A DNA stretch of 64,000 nucleotides from Mesorhizobium sp. B2-3-4 (GTDB taxonomy: Bacteria > Pseudomonadota > Alphaproteobacteria > Rhizobiales > Rhizobiaceae): NCBI RefSeq assembly GCF_006442315.1, contig NZ_VFVY01000004.1, positions 62,001-126,000 of the forward strand, read 5' to 3'. Below, piece after piece: positions 8,588-18,072 of the stretch. The position numbers and the translations under genes are program-made. Position 1 is the stretch's first letter; every line of letters begins with the position of its first letter. The notes under the pieces were generated by a model. That model had not been told where the DNA came from and searched no databases. It was given only the letters and a program-made list of their open reading frames with translations.

Positions 8588-10477
8588 ATGCCCATCCGCC
8601 AGCTCTCAGAAACGATGATCAACCAGATCGCCGCCGGCGAGGTTATCGAGCGTCCGGCGAGTGTGGTGAAGGAACTGGTCGAGAACGCGCTGGACGCCGG
8701 TGCGTCGCGTGTCGAGGTCGCCACGTCGGGCGGCGGGCTGAACCTGATCCGCGTCACCGACGACGGCTCCGGCATTCCCGAACAGGAGCTGGCGCTGGCG
8801 ATCGCGCGCCATTGCACGTCGAAACTCGCCGAGGACATCCACGACATACGCTCGCTTGGTTTTCGGGGTGAGGCATTGCCGTCGATCGGTTCAGTGTCGC
8901 GGCTGTCGATCCGCTCGCGCACCGCCGCGGGCGACAGCGCCGCCGAGATCGGCATCGAAGGCGGCAGGGTTTCGGCCGTCAGGCCGGCGGCGGCCAATCG
9001 CGGCACAACGGTCGAAGTGCGCGACCTGTTCTTCGCCACGCCGGCGCGGCTGAAATTCATGAAGGGCGAACGTGCCGAGAGTTCTGCGACCAGCGACGTG
9101 ATCAAGCGCATCGCCATCGCCTTCCCTTCCGTGCGCTTCACGCTCTCCGGCACGGATCGCTCGACGCTGGACCTGCCGGCGACCGACGACAGCGCGCAAG
9201 GCAGCCTGCGCCGCGTCGCGCAAGTTATGGGCGCCGAATTTCCGGACAATTCCATTGCCATCGATGCCAGCCGCGAAGGCGTGCATCTGACCGGCCACGT
9301 CTCGATCCCCTCTTTCACCCGCGCCAACGCGCTGCAGCAATATGCCTATGTCAACGGCCGCCCGGTGCGCGACAAGCTTATCGCCGGGGCCATCAGGGGC
9401 GCCTTCGCCGATGTGCTGCCGCGCGACCGCCATGCGGTGACCGTGCTGTTCCTGACGCTCGACCCGGCCATCGTCGACGTCAACGTGCATCCGGCCAAGG
9501 CCGATGTGCGCTTCCGCGATCCGGGCCTTGTGCGCGGGCTGATCGTGGGCGCCATCCGCCAGGCGCTCGCCGATGCCGGCATCCGCGCCGCCACGACCGG
9601 CGCCGCCGGCATGATGGCGGCGTTCCGGCCGGGCGCGGCGCCCTATGCGCATCCCGGTCCGGCCAATGGCCATCGCAGCTACGACGCTTCCTATCGTGCT
9701 TCGGGCTCCGCCGGCTTCGACCCCGCGCGCTCACCGCAGCGGCCGCTCGACATGCAATTCGACGGCTCGGGCTTCGAACGGACCAGCGCAAGACCGGGCG
9801 GCTTCGGCGAAAACGACCAGGCGGCGTTCGACGCGGGTCCGCTCGCCAGCGCCGATGCGCGCGCCGGGCAGAGCGAGGCCGCCGAGACGCTGCTTGGCGC
9901 GGTGCTGGGTGCAGCGCGCGCACAGGTGCATGAGAACTACATCGTCGCCCAGACCAGGGATTCGCTCGTCATCGTCGACCAGCACGCGGCGCATGAACGG
10001 CTGGTCTATGAAGCGCTGAAGAACGCCCTGCACGCGCGCCCGGTCCCCTCGCAGATGCTGCTTCTGCCGGAAATCATCGACCTGCCGGAAGAGGACGCCG
10101 AGCGGCTGGCCATGCATTCCGAGACGCTTGCCCGCTTCGGCCTCGGCCTCGAGCGTTTCGGTCCTGGAGCGGTTGCCGTGCGCGAAACGCCGTCGATGCT
10201 GGGCGAAACCAATGTCGGGCAATTGGTGCGCGACCTTGCCGACGAGATCGCCGACAACGATACGGTCGAGACGCTGAAGGAGCGGCTGGACAAGATCGCC
10301 GCCACCATGGCCTGCCATGGCTCGGTGCGCTCCGGCCGGCTGCTCAAGGCCGAGGAGATGAATGCGCTGCTGCGCCAGATGGAGGCGACGCCCGGTTCAG
10401 GCACCTGCAACCACGGCCGGCCGACCTATATCGAACTGAAGCTCGCCGACATCGAGCGGCTGTTCGGACGGCGGTGA
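8588..10477 (+). CDS. mutL: DNA mismatch repair protein MutL
   Basis: 629 residues. The N-terminal GHKL ATPase is complete ([22 protein letters not shown] with the ATP-binding Asn, then [10 protein letters not shown]) and is followed by the transducer domain to about residue 330. A variable Pro/Gly-rich linker covers about 335-445. The C-terminal dimerisation domain carries [12 protein letters not shown] near residue 464, with ACHGSVR and CNHGRP motifs downstream; these are the metal-site motifs of endonuclease-type MutL, so this one probably nicks DNA itself. It couples MutS recognition to strand incision. The ATG at 8588 gives the standard N-terminus. Confidence 0.97.
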   Translation: MPIRQLSETMINQIAAGEVIERPASVVKELVENALDAGASRVEVATSGGGLNLIRVTDDGSGIPEQELALAIARHCTSKLAEDIHDIRSLGFRGEALPSIGSVSRLSIRSRTAAGDSAAEIGIEGGRVSAVRPAAANRGTTVEVRDLFFATPARLKFMKGERAESSATSDVIKRIAIAFPSVRFTLSGTDRSTLDLPATDDSAQGSLRRVAQVMGAEFPDNSIAIDASREGVHLTGHVSIPSFTRANALQQYAYVNGRPVRDKLIAGAIRGAFADVLPRDRHAVTVLFLTLDPAIVDVNVHPAKADVRFRDPGLVRGLIVGAIRQALADAGIRAATTGAAGMMAAFRPGAAPYAHPGPANGHRSYDASYRASGSAGFDPARSPQRPLDMQFDGSGFERTSARPGGFGENDQAAFDAGPLASADARAGQSEAAETLLGAVLGAARAQVHENYIVAQTRDSLVIVDQHAAHERLVYEALKNALHARPVPSQMLLLPEIIDLPEEDAERLAMHSETLARFGLGLERFGPGAVAVRETPSMLGETNVGQLVRDLADEIADNDTVETLKERLDKIAATMACHGSVRSGRLLKAEEMNALLRQMEATPGSGTCNHGRPTYIELKLADIERLFGRR

Positions 10478-10481
10478 GCCT

Positions 10482-10805
10482 GTGGGCGGCGGCGAGTTGA
10501 TCGAGTTTCAGTTCGAAGCCGAAGTGATCCACTGGCGCGGCCCCTCGCCTTACTTCTTCGCGCCAATCCCCGAGCAGCACGGCCAAGAGATAAAACGGGT
10601 CGCCAAACTCGCGACCTATGGCTGGGGCGTGATCCCTGTCGAGGCGACGATTGACGGCTTCATGTTCGCTACATCGCTGTTTCCCAAGCAGGGAAGCTAC
10701 CTATTGCCATTAAAGGACGCAGTTCGGCGCAAATGCAATCTGACGGCAGGCGATTCGATTTCCGCCATCATCACGATACGACTTGGGCGCCGATCCGACC
10801 TATGA
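10482..10805 (+). CDS. DUF1905 domain protein
   Basis: About 107 residues if the GTG at 10482 is used, 4 bp after the mutL stop. An in-frame TTG five codons later (start MIEFQFEAEV) is an alternative that gives the more usual DUF1905 N-terminus. The protein matches the small DUF1905 beta-barrel pattern: FxFEAEV, a WRGPSPYFF segment, WGVIPVEATIDG, FPKQGSYLLPLK, and GDSISAIITI at the end. Members of the family are often next to YdeI-type proteins; their biochemical role is unknown. It is probably read through from mutL. Confidence 0.75.
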   Translation: MGGGELIEFQFEAEVIHWRGPSPYFFAPIPEQHGQEIKRVAKLATYGWGVIPVEATIDGFMFATSLFPKQGSYLLPLKDAVRRKCNLTAGDSISAIITIRLGRRSDL

Positions 10806-10862
10806 AACGAGCCGCTGCGGGAGTTCTCGGCGAGAGTCCGCAAAAGGCTCCAACCCTTTGTT

Positions 10863-11756
10863 TTACCGTTTCAAGTTCACCACGATGACGCCACCGAGCG
10901 CCAGCGCGCCGCCGAGAATGCCGAGCAGCGTCGGCACTTCGCCCAGCCAGAAGAAGCCGATCAGCGCCGACATCGGCGAGACCAGGTACAAGAAGTTCGA
11001 GGCTCGCGCAGCCGGCAGGCGCGACAGGGCCGTTGCCCAGGCCGCATAGGCGATCAGGCTCGGCACGATGCCGAGATAGATGACGGCGCCGAGGCCGGCC
11101 GTATCGGCGACGGCAGCCTGCTGGAGAGCCGCGGGCAGGAAGGGCGACAGGCAGAGCGCGCCGAGCACCATGTTCGAGGCCGCGATGGTCAGCGGATGAT
11201 GGCGGGCAAACAGCGGCTTCTGGACGATGGTGTTGACGGCCGAGCACAGTGCCGAGCCGAGCACCAGCAATGCACCGGCGTTGAAATGCAGACCATGACC
11301 GTCAGCGACGGCGATGATGCCGATGCCGGCGAAGGAAATGGCGGTGCCGACCCAAGCCATGCCGGAGAAACGCTCGCCAAGCAGCGCCATCGCCATGATG
11401 GCGGTGAAAATCGGGCTGACATTGATGATGAAACCGGCAGCTCCGGCCGAGACGGTCAGTTCGCCGAAATTGAGCATGGCCGTGTACAGCGCGACGAAGA
11501 TGGCGCCGCCGAAGGCGAAGCGCCACATTTCGCCGATCCTGGGCAGCGCAGGGCGCTTGACGGCAAGATAGATCGCCGCCGGCACGGCGGCGATGGCAAA
11601 GCGCAAAGCGCCCAGCTCCAGCGGCTGAAAAGCGCCGAGCCCGGCCCGGATCGCCGGGAAGGCGGAGGCCCAGCCAATGACCGTCAGCGCCACGGCGATG
11701 GCGGCCGTAGTGTCCATCCGCTGTGTCGAATTCAACGTACCTGTCATCGCGCTCAT
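10863..11756 (-). CDS. EamA/DMT-family inner-membrane transporter
   Basis: 297 residues with about ten hydrophobic segments arranged as two EamA repeats (about 15-145 and 155-290). The family motifs include WASAFPAIRAG near the start and a Pro-rich helix (ISPIFTA-like) closing the first repeat. Family members export amino acids or other metabolites; the substrate is not predictable here. ATG codons at 11756 and 11747 are both possible starts; the first has GAGGG upstream. It is divergent from a LysR-type regulator with only 92 bp between, a usual layout for an exporter controlled by its neighbour. Confidence 0.87.
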   Translation of the reverse strand: MSAMTGTLNSTQRMDTTAAIAVALTVIGWASAFPAIRAGLGAFQPLELGALRFAIAAVPAAIYLAVKRPALPRIGEMWRFAFGGAIFVALYTAMLNFGELTVSAGAAGFIINVSPIFTAIMAMALLGERFSGMAWVGTAISFAGIGIIAVADGHGLHFNAGALLVLGSALCSAVNTIVQKPLFARHHPLTIAASNMVLGALCLSPFLPAALQQAAVADTAGLGAVIYLGIVPSLIAYAAWATALSRLPAARASNFLYLVSPMSALIGFFWLGEVPTLLGILGGALALGGVIVVNLKR

Positions 11757-11808
11757 CTCGCTGCCCTCGGATTCTTTCGGTTCCGGTCAACAGAAAGCGC
11801 CTTTCCGG

Positions 11809-11818
11809 GTCAATTGAC
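11809..11818. promoter_or_regulatory. Palindrome in EamA/LysR divergent promoter
   Basis: GTCAATTGAC is a perfect 10-bp palindrome midway between the divergent starts at 11756 and 11849. It overlaps TTGACA (11814-11819), which could be a -35 element toward the LysR gene, though no convincing -10 follows. It may be an operator for the neighbouring regulator. Confidence 0.35.
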
Positions 11819-11848
11819 AAACGACCAAATCGAGGGTCACCTGTGAGC

Positions 11849-12775
11849 ATGGATCACAGCTTGAACAGCATGCTGCCACTGGAGACGTTGCGCGCCTTCG
11901 ACGCAGCGGCGCGCACGGGAAGCTTTTCGGCCGCCGCCGAAAAACTCAACCTCACCCATGGCGCGGTCAGCCGGCAGATCGCGAAGCTCGAGGACTGGCT
12001 CGGCCTGAAGGTCTTCGAACGTGGCGCGCGCGGCGTGACGCTGACCAATGAAGGCAATCGCCTGCATCTGAGGACCACCGAAGCCTTCGCGCTGATCTCG
12101 GTCGATTCGGACCGGTGGGTGGAGCCGCGCGGCACCGCGGTCGTGCGCCTGGCCTCCATCCCTTCGGTGAGCGGCCTGTGGCTGATGCCGCGCATGGCAA
12201 TGCTGGAGAACGACCCTACCCGCCTGCGCATCGTGCTCGACGTCGACAACCGTCAGGCCGATCTCGCTGACGAAGGCATCGATCTGTCGGTCCGCTGCGG
12301 TCGCGGCCGCATCCCGGGCCGCGTCTCGGTGCAGTTGTTCGAGGAGTATCTCTTCCCCATCGCCTCGCAGGGCCTCGCGGAAGAGATTGGCGCTGGCGAC
12401 CCGGCCAGGCTGCTCAAATTCCCGCTGATCAACGATTCCGACGCTTCGGGCTGGCGCGCCTGGTTCGCCGCCCAGGACATGGATTACAGGCCTCGCCCGC
12501 AGGACCGCCGCTTCGAGGATTACAATCTGGTGCTCGACGCCGCGGCCCATGGGCTCGGTATTGCACTGTCGCGGCCGCCGCTCACCGAGCATCAGATACA
12601 ATCGGGGCGGCTCGTCGCCGTCGACCATCGCACCGCGCTCAATCCAGTCTCTTACTGGCTCGACCGGCCGGTGGGCCGGCCACGCGCCGCCGCGGCCGAT
12701 CTCGCCCGGCGCATCGCGGCGCATGCCGGGCTGGCCGCGGACAAGGTCGATCGGTTCATCGAAGCCGAGGATTAG
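11849..12775 (+). CDS. LysR-family transcriptional regulator, GcvA-like
   Basis: 308 residues from the ATG at 11849. The winged helix-turn-helix covers about 8-66 (LETLRAFDAAARTGSFSAAAEKLNL pattern, then HGAVSRQIAKLE). The effector domain starts near residue 95 (VVRLASIPSVSGLWLMPRM), as in GcvA/AmpR-type regulators. An upstream in-frame extension overlaps the divergent EamA gene and has no support. It probably regulates that EamA transporter and itself; the effector is unknown. The gene ends 7 bp from a convergent hypothetical gene. Confidence 0.88.
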   Translation: MDHSLNSMLPLETLRAFDAAARTGSFSAAAEKLNLTHGAVSRQIAKLEDWLGLKVFERGARGVTLTNEGNRLHLRTTEAFALISVDSDRWVEPRGTAVVRLASIPSVSGLWLMPRMAMLENDPTRLRIVLDVDNRQADLADEGIDLSVRCGRGRIPGRVSVQLFEEYLFPIASQGLAEEIGAGDPARLLKFPLINDSDASGWRAWFAAQDMDYRPRPQDRRFEDYNLVLDAAAHGLGIALSRPPLTEHQIQSGRLVAVDHRTALNPVSYWLDRPVGRPRAAAADLARRIAAHAGLAADKVDRFIEAED

Positions 12776-12782
12776 ACCTGGG

Positions 12783-13379
12783 CTAGCTGAACATCCGCAG
12801 GGCCAAGCCGAATGCCGCTGCCCCGAGCAAGCCGGCGGTTGCCGAGACAAACGCGACTTTGAGCAGCAGGCGCTCGGAATTCTGCTCCGGCATGCCGTTG
12901 GGCCGAGAGGCGGGCTGCCCCCGCTTGGCGGGGATGTTCTGGTTCGATGCCTGGCGCCAGGCTGGAGCCAGTGGCGCCACGGTCGCCAGCCCAGCCGTCG
13001 AGGCCCCGCCCTGATCGCCATTTTCGGCTCTTACCAAAGGCACCGTCAGACCTTTTTGCGCCTCGACCTCCTGCGCCGACCTTCTTGCCACGGCGGCGGC
13101 GATTGGGGACCCATCGGAATCTTCGGCCGGTTCGACCTGAGCCAGATAGGCCTCGACCATCCCGGCCGAAGCGATCTGCTGCGCCTTGGCCGCCATCGCC
13201 TGGGAAGGCAGAGCCAACAGTACCGGCGCCGTCTGTTGCGCCAGGAGGAGCGGCGCCGGTGGCTGGACCAGCGCTTTTACCAGGGCGGTCGTGGCCGGAT
13301 CGGCTTTTGCCGAAGGCACGGCCTGCGGCGTCATCGTGTCCACCAGCAAAGATGCCAGCCGTGCGGAAGAAATCTCCAT
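12783..13379 (-). CDS. Hypothetical protein with C-terminal membrane segment
   Basis: 198 residues, not recognised. GAGGGTGG precedes the ATG at 13379. The sequence is Ala/Pro/Gln-rich and low in order through about residue 170, with no Cys and no catalytic motif, and it ends in one hydrophobic helix (about 173-195, VAFVSATAGLLGAAAFGLAL) and a short tail. It would be a tail-anchored inner-membrane protein with a cytoplasmic or periplasmic disordered region. Codon use is like the neighbours. It is convergent with the LysR gene and divergent from the DUF2093 gene; no functional context. Confidence 0.6.
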   Translation of the reverse strand: MEISSARLASLLVDTMTPQAVPSAKADPATTALVKALVQPPAPLLLAQQTAPVLLALPSQAMAAKAQQIASAGMVEAYLAQVEPAEDSDGSPIAAAVARRSAQEVEAQKGLTVPLVRAENGDQGGASTAGLATVAPLAPAWRQASNQNIPAKRGQPASRPNGMPEQNSERLLLKVAFVSATAGLLGAAAFGLALRMFS

Positions 13380-13492
13380 GCCACCCTCAAAACAGCCGTT
13401 TCGATTGCTCGATAACAGCTCTGCATTGCGCCAAGCTTGACCTTCTCACCGATTTATGGCGATGACATCGTCATGAAGCTCGGCACCACCGC

Positions 13493-13726
13493 ATGATGAA
13501 CCGTTTCGAAGGCCCCGGCGGCAAGGAAGCCCGCATCCGCTACCTCGACGGCGATTTCCAGGTCACCAGCCCCGGCTCTTTCGTGCGCTGCGCCGTGACC
13601 GGAGAGAGCATCCCGCTGGACGAGTTGAAATACTGGAGCGTCGCCCGGCAGGAGCCTTACGTGAACGCCACGGTTTCGCTGCGCCGCGAAATCGAGGTGC
13701 ATCCGGAGTTGCGCAAGCGCAGTTGA
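13493..13726 (+). CDS. DUF2093 family small protein
   Basis: 77 residues starting at the first of two adjacent ATG codons. It matches the short alphaproteobacterial DUF2093 family: N-terminal ARIRYLDGDF, a central FVRCAVTGESIPLDELKYWSV segment with one conserved Cys, then RQEPYVNA. The CxxTG, PLxxLxYW pattern suggests a small zinc-ribbon-like or beta fold, but only one Cys is present. Function is unknown. It is convergent with lpxK, 65 bp away. Confidence 0.8.
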   Translation: MMNRFEGPGGKEARIRYLDGDFQVTSPGSFVRCAVTGESIPLDELKYWSVARQEPYVNATVSLRREIEVHPELRKRS

Positions 13727-13791
13727 CGCGGTTCACCGCTTCACGGATACGGCGGACCGGTCCTCTTTCCGCGCAGTTCCCCTCGGAACCG

Positions 13792-14835
13792 CTACACACT
13801 TTTCCTGGAGTTGCCCTTGAGCCTGCGCTGCCGCCAGGCGTCGAGCGTTTCGTCGATGATGCGCTCGGGAACGTGGTCGAGTTCGAACACCGTGTCGATC
13901 TCCAGCACGTCGAGACGATCGAGAAAATCCTGCGCGGCGCCGTGCCGCAACCGCGCGGCGTCCTTGGCGGTGGTGATCAGGCCAAGGCCTTCGGCGCGCG
14001 CGGTGGCCGCCAGTTCGGCAAGCTCGTCCTCGGCGTAGAAGTGATGGTCCGGAAAGGGTTTGGACAGAACCACTTCGCCGCCGGCGCCACGCACCGTGTC
14101 GAAGAATTTTTCGGGATGGCCTATGCCGGCAAAGGCCAGAAACCGCTTTCCGGCAACCCCTGCCTTGCCGCTCGGCTCGGTGTGGGCCTCGAAGATCGGA
14201 CGGCCGGCACGCGCGGCCTGGCGGACGACGGCATCCGCGGCCGTCCCCTCACCCATCTTCAGCAAGGCGCTGGTGAAGACCAACTGGTCGACGATTTTTG
14301 CCCTGAGCGGGCCACCGGGGATGACGCGGCCATTGCCGATCCCGTAGCGGGCATCCACCACGACCAGCGCGTAATCGATGTGGATGCGCGCGCTCTGGAA
14401 GCCGTCGTCCATGATCAGGAAGTCGCAGCCGTGCCTTTCCAGGAGCAGCCGGGCGCCGGCGGCACGATTGGGCGTTACCGCGACCGGCGCATGTTCGGCC
14501 AGCAGCAGCGGTTCGTCGCCGACATGCCGGGCGCTGTCGTGGCCGATGTCGACGACATGCGGTTCGGCGAAGGAGCCGCCATGGCCGCGCGACAGGAAAC
14601 CGGGCTTTAGCCGCATGCGCCTGGCCTGTTGGGCGAGCGCAATCGCCACCGGCGTCTTGCCGGTACCGCCAACCGTGAAATTGCCGACGCACAAAACCGG
14701 CGCCTCGATCTTCTCGCGCCTCGCCCTGCGCATGCCGCGGCCGGCGGCAAGCGCATAGACCGCCGACAGCGGCGACAATGCCAGGACACGCCAGTCCGGC
14801 TCTTCCCACCAGAAAGGTGGTGCTTCGCTGGCCAC
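13792..14835 (-). CDS. lpxK: Tetraacyldisaccharide 4'-kinase
   Basis: 347 residues; GTG start one base after the waaA stop. The Walker A region GNFTVGGTGKTPV (about residues 51-63) and downstream FLSRGHGG, DDGFQSARIHIDY and FAGIGHPEKFF are diagnostic of LpxK. It phosphorylates the 4' position of the lipid A disaccharide at the cytoplasmic face of the inner membrane; an N-terminal hydrophobic segment (about 15-32) anchors it. It is the last gene of the leftward pmbA-to-lpxK operon. Having a kinase gene downstream of waaA fits the order of Kdo2-lipid A assembly. Confidence 0.96.
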   Translation of the reverse strand: MASEAPPFWWEEPDWRVLALSPLSAVYALAAGRGMRRARREKIEAPVLCVGNFTVGGTGKTPVAIALAQQARRMRLKPGFLSRGHGGSFAEPHVVDIGHDSARHVGDEPLLLAEHAPVAVTPNRAAGARLLLERHGCDFLIMDDGFQSARIHIDYALVVVDARYGIGNGRVIPGGPLRAKIVDQLVFTSALLKMGEGTAADAVVRQAARAGRPIFEAHTEPSGKAGVAGKRFLAFAGIGHPEKFFDTVRGAGGEVVLSKPFPDHHFYAEDELAELAATARAEGLGLITTAKDAARLRHGAAQDFLDRLDVLEIDTVFELDHVPERIIDETLDAWRQRRLKGNSRKSV

Positions 14836-14836
14836 G

Positions 14837-16153
14837 CTAGCGCCCGTTCGCGCCCTTCAGGCGCGCCTTGACCACCAGCGGCTGGATATAGGGTTCGAGC
14901 GATTTGAGCGTGCGCGCCAGGGCGCCGCGCATCTCGTCGACGGTCGCGGCGCCCGCCGCCATCATCTCGTGACGGGCGACTTCATTGGTCAGGAGGAAAT
15001 TGACGGCGCCAGCCAGCATGTCGCGGTCGCGCACCAGCTTGGCGCCGCCGCTGTCGAGCAGGCGCTGATAGGCCTCGCGAAAATTCTGCACGTTGCGCCC
15101 GGCGAGAACCGCCGTATCGAGCATGGCGGGCTCAAGCGGGTTCTGACCGCCTTCGGAAGTCAGCGAGCGACCGACGAAAGCGATTTCGGTCAACCGGAGG
15201 TACAGGCCCATTTCACCGATCGTATCGCCAAGCAGGATATCGGTGTCGGGCCCGATACGGTCGCCCTTGCTGCGTCGCGCCACTTTCAGGCCCATGCCGG
15301 AAATCTGCGCGGCCAAGGCTTCGGCCCTATCGGGATGGCGAGGAACGACGATCGTCAACAGGCCGTGGTGACGCTTGTGCAGCGTCGCGTGGACTTCCGC
15401 GGCGACCACCTCCTCGCCATCATGGGTCGAGATCGCCGCCCAGGTCGGGCGATCGCCGATCTGCCGCTGCAAAGTGCCAAGCGCCCGCTCATCGACCGGC
15501 GGCGGGTTGGTGTCGACCTTGAGGTTGCCCGACACCGTGACCGGCCGGGCACCGAGCGCGCGGAACCGCTCGCCGTCGACATCGGACTGGGCAACGACAT
15601 GAGCAAGGTTCTCGAACAGCGCCTCGGCAATGTTGGCCCGCTTCTTCCACGACGTGAAGGAGCGGTCGGAGAGCCTGCCATTGACCAGCACCTGCGGCAC
15701 GTGGCGGGCGCCAAGTTCGAGGATGGTCATCGGCCAGATCTCGGATTCGGCAATGATGGCCAGATCGGGTTTCCAGTGATCGAGGAAGCGACTGACCGCC
15801 GGCTTCAGATCGAGCGGCACATATTGGTGGATGATGCGGTCGCCGAGCCGTTCGTCGACGACCTGGGCCGATGTCACGGTGCCGGTCGTCAGCACGATGT
15901 TGACGCCGTAGTCGAGGATACTTTCGACCAGCGGCACGACGGCCAGGGTTTCGCCGACACTTGCCGCATGGATCCAGATCACCGGTCCCTCGGGGCGCGG
16001 CCGGCCGGCGACGCCGTAGCGCTCGCGCCGGCGGTTGCGGTCTTCCTTGCCGCGCGAGGTACGCCAGGCGACATAGGGGCCGACCAGCGGATAGGCGGCC
16101 GCGCCGGCAAATCGATATGCCGTCAGCATGGTGCGGGCCCAACGACCGCTCAT
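14837..16153 (-). CDS. waaA: 3-deoxy-D-manno-octulosonic acid transferase (Kdo transferase)
   Basis: 438 residues. There is an N-terminal membrane anchor (about 8-26), then the GT30 N-domain motif WIHAASVGET with its Asp/Glu-type catalytic region and VNGRLSDRSF. The C-domain carries the nucleotide-sugar pocket (VVPRHPDR, then SEGGQNPLEPA). It adds Kdo from CMP-Kdo to the lipid IVA precursor at the inner membrane. The ATG at 16153 overlaps the upstream stop by 4 bp (ATGA), so it is translationally coupled to the DUF374 acyltransferase. lpxK follows after 1 bp. Confidence 0.96.
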   Translation of the reverse strand: MSGRWARTMLTAYRFAGAAAYPLVGPYVAWRTSRGKEDRNRRRERYGVAGRPRPEGPVIWIHAASVGETLAVVPLVESILDYGVNIVLTTGTVTSAQVVDERLGDRIIHQYVPLDLKPAVSRFLDHWKPDLAIIAESEIWPMTILELGARHVPQVLVNGRLSDRSFTSWKKRANIAEALFENLAHVVAQSDVDGERFRALGARPVTVSGNLKVDTNPPPVDERALGTLQRQIGDRPTWAAISTHDGEEVVAAEVHATLHKRHHGLLTIVVPRHPDRAEALAAQISGMGLKVARRSKGDRIGPDTDILLGDTIGEMGLYLRLTEIAFVGRSLTSEGGQNPLEPAMLDTAVLAGRNVQNFREAYQRLLDSGGAKLVRDRDMLAGAVNFLLTNEVARHEMMAAGAATVDEMRGALARTLKSLEPYIQPLVVKARLKGANGR

Positions 16154-16941
16154 CGCGGGCCATCCACGAGACGGTAGGCCTCGGCGGTCGCGGCATTGAG
16201 GGCAGCCGTCACTTCCTGGCGCTTGCGCTCCATTTCGGCGTCGTCGGCATCCGCCGCCACGAAGATCGGTGCGCCGATGGTTACGGCGGAACGGCCGAAG
16301 GGCAGATTGATGGTGGTCTTGTCCCAGCTCTTCTCCAGCACCTTGCGGCGGCTGGTGGCGATGGCGACAGGCAGCAGCGGCCGGCCGGAGAGGCGCGCCA
16401 GAAGAACGATACCAAGCCCTGCATCGCGCGGCGTACCGTGGGGAATGTCTGCGATCATGGCGACGTTCTTGCCCGCGATGAGCGACTTTTTAAGGGCGAT
16501 GAGGGCTTTGGCCCCGCCCTTGTCGAGATGCCTGGCATTGTCACGTCCGCCTGACCCGCGCACCGCCTCGATGCCGAACTTCTCAAGCATCAGCGCGTTG
16601 AGCTCGGCGTCGGCGCTGCGCGACACCATGGCGACCAGCGGCTTGCGCTTGGGGTAATAGGCCGGCGTCAAAAGATGCTGGCCATGCCACAGAGCGATGA
16701 TGCCGGGCTCGAATTCGGCGTAGGCGCCACCCGAGAATCGTGCCGATCCCGCGACCAGCGGGCTGGTCAGGCGAACCAGCCGCACGAACTGCGCGAGCAG
16801 GCTGGCAATGGCATTCTTGACGAATCGCGACTGCGCGAGGGGTTCGCGAATCCTGCGCCAGAAAGCCTTGGTCTTGCGATTGCCGCCCCTGCCCGCGGGC
16901 GCGGCGTCGCTGGCTGGCCTTTTCGCCAGATCATGCTCCAT
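16150..16941 (-). CDS. DUF374 lysophospholipid acyltransferase-like protein
   Basis: 263 residues from the ATG at 16941. A TTG at 16950 that overlaps the upstream stop (TTGA) is an equally plausible coupled start, adding three residues. DUF374 motifs are clear: ALWHGQHLL (catalytic-type His), VSRSADAEL, a GSGGRDN turn, and DIPHGTPRDAGLGIVLLARLSG. The family belongs to the LPLAT superfamily and is regularly encoded beside waaA in alphaproteobacteria, so it probably acylates a lipid A or envelope intermediate at the inner membrane. The exact acceptor is unknown. It overlaps waaA by 4 bp. Confidence 0.86.
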   Translation of the reverse strand: MEHDLAKRPASDAAPAGRGGNRKTKAFWRRIREPLAQSRFVKNAIASLLAQFVRLVRLTSPLVAGSARFSGGAYAEFEPGIIALWHGQHLLTPAYYPKRKPLVAMVSRSADAELNALMLEKFGIEAVRGSGGRDNARHLDKGGAKALIALKKSLIAGKNVAMIADIPHGTPRDAGLGIVLLARLSGRPLLPVAIATSRRKVLEKSWDKTTINLPFGRSAVTIGAPIFVAADADDAEMERKRQEVTAALNAATAEAYRLVDGPR

Positions 16942-16946
16942 CGAGG

Positions 16947-17192
16947 TCAACCGGCGGCCTTGCTATCGGGATCCAACAGGCGGTGCAGATGAACGACGAA
17001 ATAACGCATATGGGCATTGTCCACGCTGGCTTGCGCCTTGGCCTTCCACGCCGTGTGCGCGGATTGATAGTCGGGATAGACGCCGACGATGTCGAGCGCG
17101 TCGAGATCGCGGAACTCGGTACCGCCAAGCTTCTTCAGTTCGCCGCCGAACACCAGATGCAAAAGCTGTTTCTTTCCGTCTTCCGCGGCCAT
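16947..17192 (-). CDS. DUF4170 family small protein
   Basis: 81 residues from the ATG at 17192. It matches the short alphaproteobacterial DUF4170 family: an N-terminal HLVFGGEL strand, a D-x-D-x-VGVYPDYQSAHTAWKAKAQ helix region, and an MRYFVVHLHRLLDP ending. The fold is probably a small alpha/beta domain. Function is unknown, but it is held between the phosphatase and the DUF374 acyltransferase in the lipid A operon, with its stop overlapping a possible start of the next gene. The 76-bp gap upstream has no obvious terminator. Confidence 0.83.
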   Translation of the reverse strand: MAAEDGKKQLLHLVFGGELKKLGGTEFRDLDALDIVGVYPDYQSAHTAWKAKAQASVDNAHMRYFVVHLHRLLDPDSKAAG

Positions 17193-17268
17193 GTCGGTCC
17201 TTCACATATTGTGAGTTTGTGACAGGTCTAGACCAAAGCCGCCGACTTTGGAACCTTTGAAAATGCTT

Positions 17269-18072
17269 TCAGGCATCCAGCCCGGCGATGACGTCGACCA
17301 GCACCGTCAGCAGTTCGCCGCTGCCGGCGGCGAGCGCGCCGTGGCGGGTCACCGCGCCGGCAAAGAGCGGCGCATGGCCTTGCGGGTCGAGCAATTGGCC
17401 GCCTGCCTCGCGCAAAATGAGATCGGCGGCGGCGATGTCCCAGTCATGGGCGTTCGGCTTGACGAAGGTGCCGTCGAGCTTGCCGTTGGCGATCATGGCC
17501 AGGCGGTAGGCGAGCGAAGGGTTGTAGGGCGCCCGTTGCAGCCGCTTCTGCCAGCCGGCCGGCATCAGGTCGATCAACTGCTTCAGACCGGAAATCTCGG
17601 GCCTGTCCCCCGCTTCGCGCACCGCAATCCGCTTGCCGTTGCGGAACGCGCCCTGGCCAGGCAGCGCGCAATAGGTCTCGTCCATCGCCGGGCATTCGAG
17701 CACGCCGGCGAGCGTGCGGCCATTCTCGACGACGGCGACACTGACGCACCAGGCGCGCTGGCCCTCGAGGAAGCCACGCGTGCCGTCGATGGGATCGACG
17801 ACGAAGGTGCGACGCGCGGAAAGCCGCACCGGGTCGTCGGCGGTCTCTTCCGACAGCCAGCCATAGTCCGGCCGCGCGGCAAGCAGCGTCTGGCGCAGAT
17901 AGGCATCCGCTGCATGATCGGCTTCGCTGACCGGCGAGGTGCCGCCCTTCATCCACACTTGCGGGTTCTTGCCGAAGTAACGCATGGCGACGAGACCCGC
18001 CTCGCGGGCGGCGTCGCGCAGAAGGTCCAGGTCCCGGGCGGCACCGGCAATGGTCAGTTCATGCTCCGGCAA
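17269..18072 (-). CDS. cysQ: Inositol-monophosphatase-family phosphatase, CysQ-like 3'(2'),5'-bisphosphate nucleotidase
   Basis: 267 residues from a TTG at 18072 that has GAAGG upstream and lies inside the 3' end of pmbA. The metal-dependent phosphatase core is intact: SEADHAAD, GWLSEE, DPIDGTRGFLEG (metal ligands), and HDWDIAAADLILREAGG at the end. CysQ-type enzymes remove the 3' phosphate from PAP, a product of sulfate assimilation; some relatives act on inositol phosphates, so substrate is inferred. It is second in the leftward pmbA operon with a 14-bp overlap. The link to lipid A genes is conserved context rather than shared chemistry. Confidence 0.83.
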   Translation of the reverse strand: MPEHELTIAGAARDLDLLRDAAREAGLVAMRYFGKNPQVWMKGGTSPVSEADHAADAYLRQTLLAARPDYGWLSEETADDPVRLSARRTFVVDPIDGTRGFLEGQRAWCVSVAVVENGRTLAGVLECPAMDETYCALPGQGAFRNGKRIAVREAGDRPEISGLKQLIDLMPAGWQKRLQRAPYNPSLAYRLAMIANGKLDGTFVKPNAHDWDIAAADLILREAGGQLLDPQGHAPLFAGAVTRHGALAAGSGELLTVLVDVIAGLDA